Shown here: piece by piece, positions 17,758 through 28,423 of the stretch
How the letters are laid out: the number at the start of each line of letters is the position of its first letter
Numbering within the stretch: position 1 is the stretch's first letter
Translations under genes and position numbers: made by a program
The notes under the pieces: model-generated
Seen by the model: only the letters and a program-made list of their open reading frames with translations
What the model was told of the DNA's origin: nothing
Database searches by the model: none
From: an uncultured Bacteroidales bacterium
Lineage (GTDB): Bacteria > Bacteroidota > Bacteroidia > Bacteroidales > UBA932
Direction of reading: 5' to 3'
NCBI GenBank assembly: GCA_944322585.1
Contig: CALUPB010000007.1
Span: 85,691-149,690, forward strand
Length of the DNA: 64,000 nucleotides

Positions 17758-19784
17758 TACAGCTCTCCTTCCTGTTCACAGTATTTGTTGATTACGCTGT
17801 ATGCCTCGCTCACCCCCAGTTCGCCTGCCCTGGACAGGTCGATACAGCCTTTTTCCCTGTCCTTGAGATATATCAGGACAAGCCCTCTGTTGTAATATGC
17901 GTCACCCATATACGGGAAGAGCCGTATGGCTTCGGTATAGCTGTCTATGGACGGTATATGTTCCCCGGCAAGACAATACAGATTGCCGAGGTCGAAATGG
18001 AGGTAAGGAATGTCGCTTACGATGTCTGCGGCAGCCTCAAGGTCGGCTATGGCTCCGGAATAGTCATACTGCTGGCTGACCCTGTCTTTCACCCTGGCCC
18101 TGGTGGCACCTGTATCGTCCATCGTCAGGACCTGGACATTATTCTCTATCGACGATATGAAATCTATCATCTCCGCCTTCAGCACGCCCCTGTTCATCAG
18201 ATAGAATGCTTTGTAAAGCGCCTCTATGCCAGTGCTGTCGACCCGTTCCACCGCCCTGTCATAATAGGACAGGGCTGAATTGAACTGCCGGGACTCCGAC
18301 TCGTACAGGGCTCTGAAGAAACATGCGGATGCGCTTTCGCTGTCTATGCCTTCCCCGTAAAGCACGGACTCTGCCGCATCAAGAGCGGACCGGTGCACTG
18401 AAGAAGAGTCGGAACCGGTTATGGAGACAGGAACCGGAGCACCGTCAATGAATCTGGAGATGAGAGGATTCTCATACCCGCGTGACAGGGCATACCTCGT
18501 ATCATCCCTGAATGCCGCAAGGGCGAACTTGTACAGCGGTTTCAGCCTTATGTCTATGTCCCTGTGCTGCAGAAGTTCGTCATTGAAGTCTTTCTTGGCG
18601 AAATCCGCATCCAGTGCTATGAGGGAACTGTACTTCTTAGTGGTATCGGCAAACGACTCCGAATCCCTGCTGCTCGCTGTCCTGTACTCCGCCACCTTCT
18701 CCTGGGCAATCCTGTAGTCCTCCTTCGAACCCGCCATGTCCCCGAGCATATTCTTCACATACGAACGGTTCATATATGCCTTGGCGAAGTCGGGATACAG
18801 TTCTATCGCCCTATCGTAGTCCTCCAGGGCATCCTGATAACGTCCCATCTCTATGAAGACGGAAGCGCGGTTGAAATATGCAAGGACATTCTCGGGATTG
18901 ATGTTCAGTACCCTGTCCATATCCGACAGGGCATCTTCATAGGCACCGACCTGGGCATTGATAAGCCCTCTGTTGTATAGGGTCAGGGCATTGCCCGGCT
19001 CCTCTTCGAGCACCCTGTTCAGGTCGGCCATGGCAGCCCTGTAGTCCTTCTGTTCATACAGCATTATCGCCCTGTTGAAATACGCAAAAGTATTGGCCGT
19101 ATCGAGGGCTATGGCCTTGTCCATGTCTGCAATCGCATCCTCAAAATCTCCTGAAGAAGCGTACAGTCTTCCCCTTCTGATATATCCCTCCGGATCGAAC
19201 CGGTCAAGACGTATGGCCCTGTTGTAGTCATCGAGGGCCTTCAGGGTATCTCCGAGGAAGAGATAGCTTGCACCTCTGTTCAGATAGGCGGACGGGTCTT
19301 TCGGTTCTTTCCTTATATATTTGTCGAAATCAGCCACGGCCTTGTCGAACTGCTGCGAAAGGAAATATGTCACTCCCCGGCTGAAATACAGTCCTATAAA
19401 CCCCGGTCTGAGTTCAATGGCCTTCTGCAGATCCGCAAGCGCTTCATCGTATTTTCCGAACCGGCTCAAAGCGATTGCCCTGTAATGGTAGCCGGACGTG
19501 AACACGGGGTTCAGTCTCACGGAATTGTCGAAATCCTGCTGGGCGCCCCTTATATCCCCGAGATTGTACTTCGCGATCCCCCTGAAGAAAAAAGTCCAGT
19601 AGTCAGCCGTATCGAGCCGCGCCAGGACATTGAAATTCTCTATGGCCTGGGAATATTTTCCGTCCGACAGGGCAAGACGGCCCCTGTAAAAGAACACATC
19701 CTTGTCATACTGGGCAAACACCTGCGCAGCCCCGCAAAGCAGCAGGACCATGACCGGCAGACATTTCCTCAAGAGACAGTTCAT
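17757..19784 (-). CDS. Secreted tetratricopeptide-repeat protein
   Basis: 675 residues from MNCLLRKCLPVMVLLL, a signal peptide cut near VFAQ. I prefer this ATG over an upstream one that lacks a signal and overlaps the divergent M28 gene. It contains about ten consecutive 34-residue TPR units, with motifs such as AYFNRAIMLYEQKDYRAAM and LYNRGLINAQVGAYEDALSD. A less regular region follows (about 370-560), then two more C-terminal TPRs. It is probably a periplasmic scaffold. Large secreted TPR proteins are frequent in Bacteroidota and the partner is unknown. Its stop overlaps the start of the WalJ-like gene. Confidence 0.85.
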   Translation of the reverse strand: MNCLLRKCLPVMVLLLCGAAQVFAQYDKDVFFYRGRLALSDGKYSQAIENFNVLARLDTADYWTFFFRGIAKYNLGDIRGAQQDFDNSVRLNPVFTSGYHYRAIALSRFGKYDEALADLQKAIELRPGFIGLYFSRGVTYFLSQQFDKAVADFDKYIRKEPKDPSAYLNRGASYLFLGDTLKALDDYNRAIRLDRFDPEGYIRRGRLYASSGDFEDAIADMDKAIALDTANTFAYFNRAIMLYEQKDYRAAMADLNRVLEEEPGNALTLYNRGLINAQVGAYEDALSDMDRVLNINPENVLAYFNRASVFIEMGRYQDALEDYDRAIELYPDFAKAYMNRSYVKNMLGDMAGSKEDYRIAQEKVAEYRTASSRDSESFADTTKKYSSLIALDADFAKKDFNDELLQHRDIDIRLKPLYKFALAAFRDDTRYALSRGYENPLISRFIDGAPVPVSITGSDSSSVHRSALDAAESVLYGEGIDSESASACFFRALYESESRQFNSALSYYDRAVERVDSTGIEALYKAFYLMNRGVLKAEMIDFISSIENNVQVLTMDDTGATRARVKDRVSQQYDYSGAIADLEAAADIVSDIPYLHFDLGNLYCLAGEHIPSIDSYTEAIRLFPYMGDAYYNRGLVLIYLKDREKGCIDLSRAGELGVSEAYSVINKYCEQEGEL

Positions 19785-19822
19785 CGTATTCACTGAAATT
19801 TCCGAATGTTCATTAATTTTCC

Positions 19823-19830
19823 TAATTTTG
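19823..19830 (+). promoter_or_regulatory. Possible -7 box for the M28 gene
   Basis: TAATTTTG fits TAnnTTTG, 48 nt upstream of the ATG at 19879. No clear -33 partner. A minus-strand TATCTTTG at 19861-19868 could serve the divergent TPR gene. Confidence 0.35.
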
Positions 19831-19878
19831 CCGGCCATCCGGATCTGTCCCGGCAAACTGCAAAGATACACATTTATT

Positions 19879-20955
19879 ATGCCTGCGACCCCATATAATG
19901 TAAAAAAATTATCGGCCGTACTGTTTTTGACGATGGCCACGGGACTTGCCGCATCCGTTGCAACGGCCGGCGCCCCGTCCGTCACCACATACGGGGCAAC
20001 AGACAGTATCGCTGCCAGAATAGGTTTCTACGACGAAAGATCCGCACAGAACGTGGTCTGGGAAAACAGGCTGCAGAGAATGGTGGAATTCTACAGCGAT
20101 TCCCTGTGCGGAGGAAGGGCTACAGGAACGCGTGGAAGCACAGAGGCCGCATTCTCGATAGCAAGACATTTCCGCAAGGCAGGTCTTCTTCCGTTCGACG
20201 GCTCCTATTCCATGTCATTCTACACCCACGACAGCTTAAGGGTAGGCCACAACATCATCGGGATGCTGCCCGGCTCAAGGAAACATCCTGTGGATTCATA
20301 TATCATAGTCGGAGCACATTACGACCACCTCGGCATACTGAACGGGAGGCTGTATCCCGGAGCCGACAACAATGCGTCCGGATTAGTCTCCCTGCTCTCC
20401 CTCTCGGACATGTTTTCCTCTATGAAGACACTCGGCAAGGTCTATGACTCAAGCATCATCTTCGTGGCGTTCGACGGCAAGGAACTCAGCATGTCGGGAG
20501 CGGAAAGACTATGGAAGATACTGGAAGAAGGCATGTTAGAGGACCCTGTAACCGGCAGCGCCATCACTCCCGACAAGATAGGCATGATGGTCAACATAGA
20601 CCAGATCGGCTCCAGTCTCTCCCCTCTCGGTTCCGGCAGGGAAGACTTCATAATCATGCTCGGAGGGCACACCCTTCCGGACTATTACATGGACTGGTTC
20701 TCCCTGTGCAACAGACTCTATGGGGCAAATCTGGAAATTTCGGACAGCTATTACGGCAGCGAGACCTTCACAAGACTCTTCTACAGGCTGTCGGACCAGA
20801 GACCGTTCGTGGACAACGGCATTCCGTCAGTGCTGTTCACTTCAGGCATCACTATGAACAACAACAAGACATACGACATTCCGGAGAGCCTGAACTACCC
20901 GGTCATGCGGAGGAGGATCATACTGATATACCACTGGCTCGACAAGATGCTGTAA
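19879..20955 (+). CDS. M28-family peptidase homologue with altered active site
   Basis: 358 residues from MPATPYNVKKL, with a signal peptide. The M28 zinc-peptidase fold is clear: VGAHYDHLG (about residue 148) and GADNNASG (about 161) supply His and Asp ligands, and NIDQIG supplies a later Asp. In the usual FxGEE position it reads FDGKE, so the general-base Glu is Lys while the ligand Glu stays. The C-terminal (D)YHxxTD ligand site reads NNNKTYD, so the last His is Asn. It may therefore bind one metal, or act without classic aminopeptidase chemistry. Exported, probably periplasmic. Confidence 0.8.
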   Translation: MPATPYNVKKLSAVLFLTMATGLAASVATAGAPSVTTYGATDSIAARIGFYDERSAQNVVWENRLQRMVEFYSDSLCGGRATGTRGSTEAAFSIARHFRKAGLLPFDGSYSMSFYTHDSLRVGHNIIGMLPGSRKHPVDSYIIVGAHYDHLGILNGRLYPGADNNASGLVSLLSLSDMFSSMKTLGKVYDSSIIFVAFDGKELSMSGAERLWKILEEGMLEDPVTGSAITPDKIGMMVNIDQIGSSLSPLGSGREDFIIMLGGHTLPDYYMDWFSLCNRLYGANLEISDSYYGSETFTRLFYRLSDQRPFVDNGIPSVLFTSGITMNNNKTYDIPESLNYPVMRRRIILIYHWLDKML

Positions 20956-20972
20956 AATATCAGAAAAAGCAT

Positions 20973-20980
20973 TATCTTTG
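20973..20980 (+). promoter_or_regulatory. Possible -7 box for the ABC exporter operon
   Basis: TATCTTTG fits TAnnTTTG, 39 nt upstream of the ATG at 21019. The -33 element is not evident. Confidence 0.35.
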
Positions 20981-21018
20981 ACGGCTGAATTGCCCTGCGG
21001 GGCCTTACCGGGACACTG

Positions 21019-22851
21019 ATGAAAGAATTCTGGAAAATATTAAAGCGTTTCACTGCACCATATGTAGGATATCTGTTCGGGGCGATAGGGATCAATATCC
21101 TTTCAGCAGTGTTCAACATATTCTCATTCACTCTGATCATACCGATCCTTCAGATACTGTTCAAAATGGACTCCACTGTCTACGAATTCATCCCGTGGAG
21201 CACCGACATGCCGATGAAAGACATAGTGATGAACAACATGTACTACTATGTCACCATGATGATAGAAAGGTTCGGTCCTTCGATGACCCTGCTCCTCATA
21301 GGAGCTTTCTTCGGGGTAATGACATTCCTCAAGACAGGATGCTATTTCGGTTCGTCAGCGATAATGGTGCCTCTGAGGACAGGTATAGTGAGGGACATCA
21401 GGACAAAGGTATACAACAAGCTTCTGAGTCTGCCGCTCGGCTTCTTTTCCCAGGAAAGGAAAGGGGACATAATAGCCAGGATGAGCGGTGATGTAGGTGA
21501 GATAGAGTATTCCATCACAAGTTCCCTGGACATGCTGATAAAGAATCCTATCCTGATAATATTCTACTTCGCCACACTGCTTTTCACGAGCTGGCAGCTG
21601 ACCCTATTCACACTTCTCGTCGTACCTCTGATGGCATGGGCCATGAGTGCAATAGGCAAGCAGCTCAAGAGGGAATCCCTTGAAGCACAGGCAAAATGGA
21701 GCGATACCATGTCCCAGCTCGATGAAACGCTCGGTGGACTCAGGATCATCAAGGCGTTCATAGCAGAAGACAGGATGAAGGACAGGTTCCTGCACACGAG
21801 CAACGAGCTCAGGCGCACCACATCCAAAGTGGCGATACGACAGGCGCTTGCACATCCAGTCAGCGAATTCCTCGGGTCGATAATGATAATGGTCGTCCTC
21901 TGGTTCGGCGGCACGCTCATCCTCCACGACAACGCATCGATTGACGCCCCTACATTCATATTCTTCATGATCATACTCTACAGCGTGCTCAATCCTCTTA
22001 AGGAACTTGCACGGGCCGGGTACAGCATCCCTAAAGGCATGGCTTCGGTAGAAAGGGTGGACAAGATCATGAAGGCAGAGAACAATATCAAGGAAAAGCC
22101 GGACGCACGGGACATTGAGTCATTCGAGGACAGAATCGAATTCAGGAATGTGCATTTCTCATACGGGAATGACAAGGAAGTCATCCACGGAGTCGACCTT
22201 ACAGTACCTAAGGGACAGACCATAGCCATCGTCGGCCAGTCCGGGTCGGGCAAATCGACGCTCGTTGATCTGATACCGCGGTACCACGATGTGACGGCCG
22301 GAGAGCTGCTTATCGACGGTATCAATGTCAAGGACCTTAAGATAAAATCCCTGCGCAGCCTCATAGGCAATGTGAACCAGGAGGCCATCCTGTTCAACGA
22401 CACCATCTTCAACAACATAGCATTCGGTGTGGAAAACGCCACCATGGAGGAGGTGGTTGCTGCGGCCCGGATAGCCAACGCCCACGACTTCATTATGGAG
22501 AAAGAGGATGGCTATGATACCCGCATCGGGGACCGTGGAGGAAGACTTTCCGGAGGTCAGAGGCAGAGGATAAGCATAGCACGGGCGATCCTGAAGAACC
22601 CTCCGATCCTGATACTCGACGAGGCGACATCCGCCCTTGACACAGAATCGGAAAGACTCGTGCAGGAGGCTCTCGACCGGCTCACTTCGACACGCACAAC
22701 GATAGCCATCGCCCACAGGCTGTCCACGATAAAGAACGCGAACGAGATATATGTGATGCAGGACGGGGTGATAGTGGAGCACGGACGCCATGCGGATCTC
22801 ATAGCCAGAAACGGTTATTACAAGAAACTCAATGACATGCAGGCATTATAG
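21019..22851 (+). CDS. MsbA-like ABC exporter (fused membrane and ATPase domains)
   Basis: 610 residues. Six predicted transmembrane helices lie in about 1-330, the first being APYVGYLFGAIGINILSAVF. The nucleotide-binding domain has Walker A GQSGSGKST (about 406), signature LSGGQ (about 510) and Walker B ILILDEATSALD (about 530). This is the type IV half-transporter layout of MsbA and lipid or drug exporters, working as a homodimer in the inner membrane. It heads a plus-strand run with the CBM9-like, VanZ and amidase genes. Substrate is not inferable; lipid A core is one possibility. Confidence 0.9.
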   Translation: MKEFWKILKRFTAPYVGYLFGAIGINILSAVFNIFSFTLIIPILQILFKMDSTVYEFIPWSTDMPMKDIVMNNMYYYVTMMIERFGPSMTLLLIGAFFGVMTFLKTGCYFGSSAIMVPLRTGIVRDIRTKVYNKLLSLPLGFFSQERKGDIIARMSGDVGEIEYSITSSLDMLIKNPILIIFYFATLLFTSWQLTLFTLLVVPLMAWAMSAIGKQLKRESLEAQAKWSDTMSQLDETLGGLRIIKAFIAEDRMKDRFLHTSNELRRTTSKVAIRQALAHPVSEFLGSIMIMVVLWFGGTLILHDNASIDAPTFIFFMIILYSVLNPLKELARAGYSIPKGMASVERVDKIMKAENNIKEKPDARDIESFEDRIEFRNVHFSYGNDKEVIHGVDLTVPKGQTIAIVGQSGSGKSTLVDLIPRYHDVTAGELLIDGINVKDLKIKSLRSLIGNVNQEAILFNDTIFNNIAFGVENATMEEVVAAARIANAHDFIMEKEDGYDTRIGDRGGRLSGGQRQRISIARAILKNPPILILDEATSALDTESERLVQEALDRLTSTRTTIAIAHRLSTIKNANEIYVMQDGVIVEHGRHADLIARNGYYKKLNDMQAL

Positions 22852-22863
22852 GAGGGACATACC

Positions 22864-23505
22864 ATGAACACGCTGAAAGTACCCTACATAGAAGGCATAG
22901 AGAAAATGTCCTTCGGAGAAATGGATCTGGCCATGGAGACGGGCGGATGCAAGTCCGTTATCGGACATGCGGAATGGAAGGAATACCCGTACAGGCCGGA
23001 TGTCACCTTTTCCGTGGCAAGAAGCAGCACCCATCTTGCAGTCCTGTATCATGTCAGGGGGCTTGACCTCAGGGCTGTCGCGACAGGGGACAACGGGAAC
23101 GTATGGGAAGACAGCTGCTGCGAGATGTTCATATCCGACCCGTCGGACGGCACCTACTACAACTTTGAAATGAACTGCACCGGGACCCTGCTGGCTGCCA
23201 AACGGGCATCAAGGGAATCCGCCAGGCATTTCGGGCCGGAAGAACTGTCGCAGATAACAAGGCATTCCACCATTCCGAAAGGTCTGATAGAGATAAACGG
23301 GACTGTTTTCTCATGGAGCATAGGGATGTGCGTCCCATTCCGCCTGATCGGGGTCAACCCGGAACACCTCCCCGTCTCTTTGAGGGCAAATTTCTACAAA
23401 TGCGCAGACAAAAGCGCCCATCCCCATTTTTTAAGCTGGAATCCGGTCGAAGTCCCGTCCCCTGATTTCCACAGACCGGAATTTTTCGGAGAACTCGTAT
23501 TCTGA
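22864..23505 (+). CDS. CBM9-like (carbohydrate-binding family 9) domain protein
   Basis: 213 residues without signal peptide. The layout, with DVTFSVARSSTHLAVLYHVRG, VWEDSCCEMFISD and YYNFEMNCTGTLL, matches the single-domain family-9 carbohydrate-binding-like proteins of Bacteroidota. The lack of a signal suggests a cytosolic protein, or one exported by another route. It starts 12 nt after the ABC exporter and ends 1 nt before the VanZ start, so it is operonic. Ligand unknown. Confidence 0.75.
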   Translation: MNTLKVPYIEGIEKMSFGEMDLAMETGGCKSVIGHAEWKEYPYRPDVTFSVARSSTHLAVLYHVRGLDLRAVATGDNGNVWEDSCCEMFISDPSDGTYYNFEMNCTGTLLAAKRASRESARHFGPEELSQITRHSTIPKGLIEINGTVFSWSIGMCVPFRLIGVNPEHLPVSLRANFYKCADKSAHPHFLSWNPVEVPSPDFHRPEFFGELVF

Positions 23506-23506
23506 A

Positions 23507-23902
23507 ATGACACGGGGCAGGATAATATCGAGGGCTCTGCTGGTACTGTATATCATTGCTGTGGCTGTAATGTGCTTTGCCAGAATAAGCACGGGGATAG
23601 ACATGTCCTCCACATGGTTCGGGCTGCCGCCTGACAAGATAGTGCACTTCACCATGTTTCTTCCATATACCGCCCTGGTGTACCTTGCATTCTACAGGCC
23701 GGGGAAAAGGCCGTGGCATATGGTGCTGTTTCTCGCGGCCACCGTCGCGGCCGGCTGCCTCATAGCCGGGGGGACCGAGCTTATCCAGGGAGAACTGCAA
23801 TACAGGAGTGCCGACATCGATGATTTCAGGGCAGACAGCATAGGCATATTTACTGGTTCCGTCATAACGCTCATATGGGCCGCGGCCGCAAAGAAATGGT
23901 AA
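23507..23902 (+). CDS. VanZ-family membrane protein
   Basis: 131 residues with four hydrophobic segments and the VanZ pattern: PPDKIVHFTMFLPYTALVYLAF, then a conserved acidic GTELIQGEL and RSADIDDFRADSIGIFTGS. VanZ-like proteins are linked to glycopeptide resistance in some enterococci, but most bacterial members have no known role. Tightly spaced with both neighbours. Confidence 0.85.
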   Translation: MTRGRIISRALLVLYIIAVAVMCFARISTGIDMSSTWFGLPPDKIVHFTMFLPYTALVYLAFYRPGKRPWHMVLFLAATVAAGCLIAGGTELIQGELQYRSADIDDFRADSIGIFTGSVITLIWAAAAKKW

Positions 23903-23904
23903 GG

Positions 23905-26900
23905 ATGAAATTCTGGAAATATATGTTTACGGTTGCCGCGGCAGCCGTTTTCCCGTTGATTATGTCAGCCCAGAGCAGGATTGTGAAGGATTTCACACCG
24001 ATATGCGATTCCATAGCCGTATCCCTTTCTGAAAGGACGGGCGTACAGGGTGAACTGCGGCTCAAGAACATAATGAGGCGGAACGGGAACCTCGACTTCT
24101 ATTTTACCGTCAGCTTCAGCGATTTTCCGTGGAGACAGGCCGATTACAGCTGGTTCAGGGATACTCTCCGCGCCCTTTTCCCGGACAACTATTCCCGATA
24201 CAGGCTCGGAGAGATATACAGCAGGAATGTCAAGGCAGGCCAGCTGATATTCGAGGCTCCCGGCAATGACGGCAGCCCGTCCGGGACAAGATACCGCGGC
24301 AAGGATACCGGAGGCCGGATCAATCCCCTCGTAACCGGCATCGGGAAGCGGAAATACACTGAAGGTATGGAAGGCAGGCATATAGCCGTCTGGCCGAGCC
24401 ACGGCAGGTACTACGACCAGAATACCGGGAAATGGAGATGGCAGCGGCCATGCCTTTTCACAACTGTCGAGGACATGCTCTCCACTGGGTTCGTACTGTC
24501 ATATCTAGTACCGATGCTTGAAAATGCAGGGGCATATGTCATGCTCCCGAGAGAGCGGGATACCGGCACGGTGGAAATAATCATAGACAATGACCCCTCT
24601 TCCACTTCACGCGCCATGGGCAGCTACAGCGAGACGGGGAAATGGGCCGATGCAGGAGAGGGATTCGCAGACACATCGGAAGTATATACCGGTCCCGCCA
24701 ACCCGTTCAGGGCCGGAAGCTCACGGTCTGCGGCCTGCACTCCAGCTGACGGCAGGGAAGAAGCGACCGCAAGGTGGACCCCTGATATTCCGTCGAGAGG
24801 CAGATATGCCGTATACGTATCATACAGATCCCTGCCCAACAGCACGTCCTCAGCCATGTACGCCGTGCACCATCTTGGAGGGACAGACAGGTTCATCGTC
24901 AACCAGCAGATCGGTGGAGGGACATGGATATATCTCGGATCCTTCGAATTTGATGAAGGCACATCCGGATATGTGGAGCTGCTGAACAGGACACCCGAAG
25001 GCAGAAAATACGTGAGGAATACGGCAATCAGCGCGGATGCCGTGAAAATCGGCGGAGGCATGGGCAATATTGCAAGGAATGTCCTCTCCGACTCCCTGTC
25101 CGTCCCGTCCACGTCAGGGATGCCGAGATATGCCGAAGCTGCCAGATACTGGCTTCAATGGGCCGGCATGGACACCACGATATTCAGCCAGCACGGCGAG
25201 GCAGACGACTACAGGGACGACCTGTTCTCCCGGGGAGACTGGGTGGACTTTATGAGCGGCGGATCTTCTGTCAGGCCAGGCAGGGAAGGCGGAGGAATCC
25301 CGTTTGACCTTGCATTCGCCTTTCATTCGGATGCCGGAGTGACTCCGAATGATTCCACTGTAGGCACCCTTGTCATCTATACACGGACCAACGAAAGGAT
25401 GACCCGCCTGCCGGACGGGGAGGACAGGCTGACAGCCAGGGAATTCGCGGACATTCTCCAGAGCCAGATTACGGCCGACATCCGGCACTGTATCGATTCC
25501 TCCTGGACAAGACGCCAGATATGGGACCGGGCGTACCGGGAATCGAGAACACCTCCATGCCCGACCGTACTGCTGGAGAATTTCTCCCACCAGAACTTTG
25601 CGGACATGAGACTTGCCCTTGATCCGTCTTTCAGGTTCGTCCTAAGCCGGGCCATATACAAAGGCATTCTGAAATACCTGTCCAACCGGTACGGATGTAC
25701 ATACACGGTCCAGCCTCTGCCTGTCCGGGCATTCTCTGCCGTCCTGCAGGACAGTCTGACAGTCGGCCTGAGCTGGAGACCGCGTACCGACATATCTGAA
25801 CCTACAGCCGTTCCGGACGGATATATGCTGTATACAAGAATTGATGACGGTGCTTTCGACAGAGGCAGGCCGCTTAAGGTTTCGGTATCTCCCGACGGCC
25901 GCGTCAGTGCATCGGCGGAAATCCGTCCCGGCCATATCTACAGCTACATGATTACTGCCGTCAATGACGGAGGGGAAAGCTTTCCTTCGGAAGTGCTGGC
26001 TGTCGGCATACCTGCCGGCCAGAGTTCCGTGCCGCACAACGATGCAGAGCGTGACATGGCCTGGACCTCAAATGAGAGCCTCTCCGGCCAGGCGGGCAAC
26101 CGGTCGCTATCGGACCAAACCATACTGATAGTCAACAATTTCACCCGCGTATCCGCCCCTGCATGGTTTGACACACCGGACGTCGCCGGTTTCCACAGCG
26201 ATGCCGATGCAGGGATGCCGTATATGAGGGATATCTCTTATATCGGAGACATGTACGAGTTCAGAAGGACAAGGCCTTGGACAAGCGACGCCAACCCGGG
26301 ATTCGGGGCATCGTCAGGGGAATATGCAGGCAAGCCAGTGACAGGCAATACATTCGACTACCCCTATGTCCACGGCAAAGCCATAATGGCAGCCGGATAT
26401 CCATTCTGCTCCGCAAGCGCGGAAGCCTTTTCCTCCGACAGCACGCTGTACGGCAATTCCAATAGAGACAGCACCTCCGTCCGAAGATTTATTGCAGCCG
26501 ACATTATCTGCGGCGAACAGGTCACTACCCTTGCCGGGGCCAAAGGGTTTGCCGGGAAATACAGGATCTTCCCTGCCGCCATGCAGTCTGCAATAAGAGA
26601 ATTCACCAGGAGCGGAGGCGACATCATAGTTTCCGGCTCGCACATAGGGACAGACATATGGGACAGCATATTCCCTGTAAGCACGGACAGTACATTCCGG
26701 CAGACTTCGATAGCATTCGCGGAAGATGTCCTCGGCTACAGACATGTCACCGGACATGCATCGCGAACCAACTGTACCGATGTCTTCTGTTGTCCCGGAA
26801 ACACATTCCAGATAAACAGGGATATCGGGAAACCTGTCTACAGAGTTGTCTCGCCGGACTCCATAGCACCTTCAGGAGATACAGGAAAGACAATTGCCGA

Positions 26901-27054
26901 ATACGGCGACACGGGCTTTCCGGCTGGCATATTCTACACTTCCCCGTCTGGCTACAGGACAATCTGTTTCGGCTTCCCGATAGAAGCCGCCGGCAACGAT
27001 GACGACATATTCATGATTATCAGCGGATGCCTCGACATGCTCTTCGGGCGTTAA
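23905..27054 (+). CDS. Large N-acetylmuramoyl-L-alanine amidase with golvesin/xanthan-lyase-like insert
   Basis: 1049 residues from [14 protein letters not shown]; an ATG 9 nt earlier is also possible. A signal peptide is cut near MSAQ. An amidase_3-type fold is split. The first part ([12 protein letters not shown], then [17 protein letters not shown]) is followed by a golvesin-C-like beta domain (about 230-370) and then by the second part ([25 protein letters not shown]), which has the catalytic His/Glu environment. A fibronectin-III-like domain (about 625-690) and a C-terminal Rossmann-like region (from about 710) follow. It should cleave peptidoglycan amide bonds in the periplasm. The stop overlaps the convergent umuC stop by 4 nt. 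Confidence 0.75.
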   Translation: MKFWKYMFTVAAAAVFPLIMSAQSRIVKDFTPICDSIAVSLSERTGVQGELRLKNIMRRNGNLDFYFTVSFSDFPWRQADYSWFRDTLRALFPDNYSRYRLGEIYSRNVKAGQLIFEAPGNDGSPSGTRYRGKDTGGRINPLVTGIGKRKYTEGMEGRHIAVWPSHGRYYDQNTGKWRWQRPCLFTTVEDMLSTGFVLSYLVPMLENAGAYVMLPRERDTGTVEIIIDNDPSSTSRAMGSYSETGKWADAGEGFADTSEVYTGPANPFRAGSSRSAACTPADGREEATARWTPDIPSRGRYAVYVSYRSLPNSTSSAMYAVHHLGGTDRFIVNQQIGGGTWIYLGSFEFDEGTSGYVELLNRTPEGRKYVRNTAISADAVKIGGGMGNIARNVLSDSLSVPSTSGMPRYAEAARYWLQWAGMDTTIFSQHGEADDYRDDLFSRGDWVDFMSGGSSVRPGREGGGIPFDLAFAFHSDAGVTPNDSTVGTLVIYTRTNERMTRLPDGEDRLTAREFADILQSQITADIRHCIDSSWTRRQIWDRAYRESRTPPCPTVLLENFSHQNFADMRLALDPSFRFVLSRAIYKGILKYLSNRYGCTYTVQPLPVRAFSAVLQDSLTVGLSWRPRTDISEPTAVPDGYMLYTRIDDGAFDRGRPLKVSVSPDGRVSASAEIRPGHIYSYMITAVNDGGESFPSEVLAVGIPAGQSSVPHNDAERDMAWTSNESLSGQAGNRSLSDQTILIVNNFTRVSAPAWFDTPDVAGFHSDADAGMPYMRDISYIGDMYEFRRTRPWTSDANPGFGASSGEYAGKPVTGNTFDYPYVHGKAIMAAGYPFCSASAEAFSSDSTLYGNSNRDSTSVRRFIAADIICGEQVTTLAGAKGFAGKYRIFPAAMQSAIREFTRSGGDIIVSGSHIGTDIWDSIFPVSTDSTFRQTSIAFAEDVLGYRHVTGHASRTNCTDVFCCPGNTFQINRDIGKPVYRVVSPDSIAPSGDTGKTIAEYGDTGFPAGIFYTSPSGYRTICFGFPIEAAGNDDDIFMIISGCLDMLFGR

Positions 27055-28373
27055 TGTATCTCGAGAATTTCAGAGAATTCCGTTGTATAGCGACGGGAAC
27101 GGTGCTCGCTCCTTATCCCGTCGGCGAAATGGCCGAGATGCTGAGAGGCCACACCGATTACATCGGTTCCGGAACTGTGTCTGCGCCTGCGTCCGGACGG
27201 ACGGACAGGACTTCTTTCCATAAGTCCAAGACTGTCATTGACAGCATCCATCACTGATGAAAGCACATCCTGCCTCTCTCTGGCAGTATTGTCGAATCCG
27301 AATATGACACCTTGTACGGCATCCTTGTCCACTATCCCGTCTACTATCACCCCGGCTTTCTTGTACTGGTAGCCCGGTCTGTATATCATCCTGAACGCCT
27401 TCAGCGCCGCAGATATGATTTCCTGCGCACTGCTTGCCGCCACATCGAGGGAGACCGTTGCTGACGGATTATACTGGGCAAGGTCTGTCCGGAACCGGTT
27501 GGTCATAAGAAAAGTTGTAACCTGAGCTGCCGCCGTCCCCTCCTCACGGAGTTTTCTTGCACAATGGGCCGCAAAATCGGCCACCTTCTCCTCTATTTCA
27601 CCCGAATCCGTGAGCATATCCGCAAAGGAACGGGACGTGCAGATAGACTTACGCTTGTCTGGAAGTTCCTCCTCGTGACAGACAATGCCCTGCAGCTCCT
27701 TCCACGTCCTCACTCCGGGGATGGCAAAATGCCTGTCCACCCATACCTCGGGCCTTTCCACGAAATCAGCCGCCGTCCGGACTCCGGCCTCCTGCATCTT
27801 CACCACATTCCTTCTGCCGACACCCCATACATCACCTATAGGTGTCAGGGACAAAGCCTTCATCCTTTTCTCATCGTCATCAATGACACAGACCCCTCGG
27901 TACCCCCTGTACTGTTTCGCGAAATGGCTGGCAATCTTGGCCAAAGTCTTCGTCCTCGCCACACCTATGCTCACAGGAATGCCGACCCACTTGCGCACCT
28001 TGGACACAAGTTTCCGACAGATGTCTGCAATTCTCTCCCTGTCAAGCCCGTCCATCACCAGGAAAGCCTCGTCGATGGAATAAATCTCGATTTTCGGGAC
28101 AGCATCGGCCAGAATGGACATCACCCTGTCAGACATGTCACCGTAAAGGATATAATTCGAAGAACGAACCTCAAGCCGGCCTGCCTCAACAAGATGCTTC
28201 ACCTGATAGAACGGAGTCCCCATCCTTATTCCCATGGCCTTGCTCTCATTGCTCCGGGCCACGACACATCCGTCATTGTTGGACAATACCACCACCGGCC
28301 TGCCCTCAAGCTGAGGCTGGAAGACCCTCTCGCAGGACACGAAGAAATTATTGCAGTCTACAAGTGCGTACAT
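27051..28373 (-). CDS. umuC: UmuC-type Y-family DNA polymerase (Pol V catalytic subunit)
   Basis: 440 residues, full length. Y-family motifs are [18 protein letters not shown] at the start (metal Asp), [16 protein letters not shown], and the catalytic YSIDEAFL near residue 100. The little-finger domain and a UmuC-type tail ([11 protein letters not shown]) follow. It copies past DNA lesions with UmuD'2. It lies 50 nt downstream of the umuD-like gene on the same strand. No LexA-type operator palindrome was recognised upstream. Confidence 0.95.
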   Translation of the reverse strand: MYALVDCNNFFVSCERVFQPQLEGRPVVVLSNNDGCVVARSNESKAMGIRMGTPFYQVKHLVEAGRLEVRSSNYILYGDMSDRVMSILADAVPKIEIYSIDEAFLVMDGLDRERIADICRKLVSKVRKWVGIPVSIGVARTKTLAKIASHFAKQYRGYRGVCVIDDDEKRMKALSLTPIGDVWGVGRRNVVKMQEAGVRTAADFVERPEVWVDRHFAIPGVRTWKELQGIVCHEEELPDKRKSICTSRSFADMLTDSGEIEEKVADFAAHCARKLREEGTAAAQVTTFLMTNRFRTDLAQYNPSATVSLDVAASSAQEIISAALKAFRMIYRPGYQYKKAGVIVDGIVDKDAVQGVIFGFDNTARERQDVLSSVMDAVNDSLGLMERSPVRPSGRRRRHSSGTDVIGVASQHLGHFADGIRSEHRSRRYTTEFSEILEIH

Positions 28374-28423
28374 GTCATTCTCATCATCCCATTACCGTTT
28401 TTCCAGGCTGTCTTTCCTCCAGG

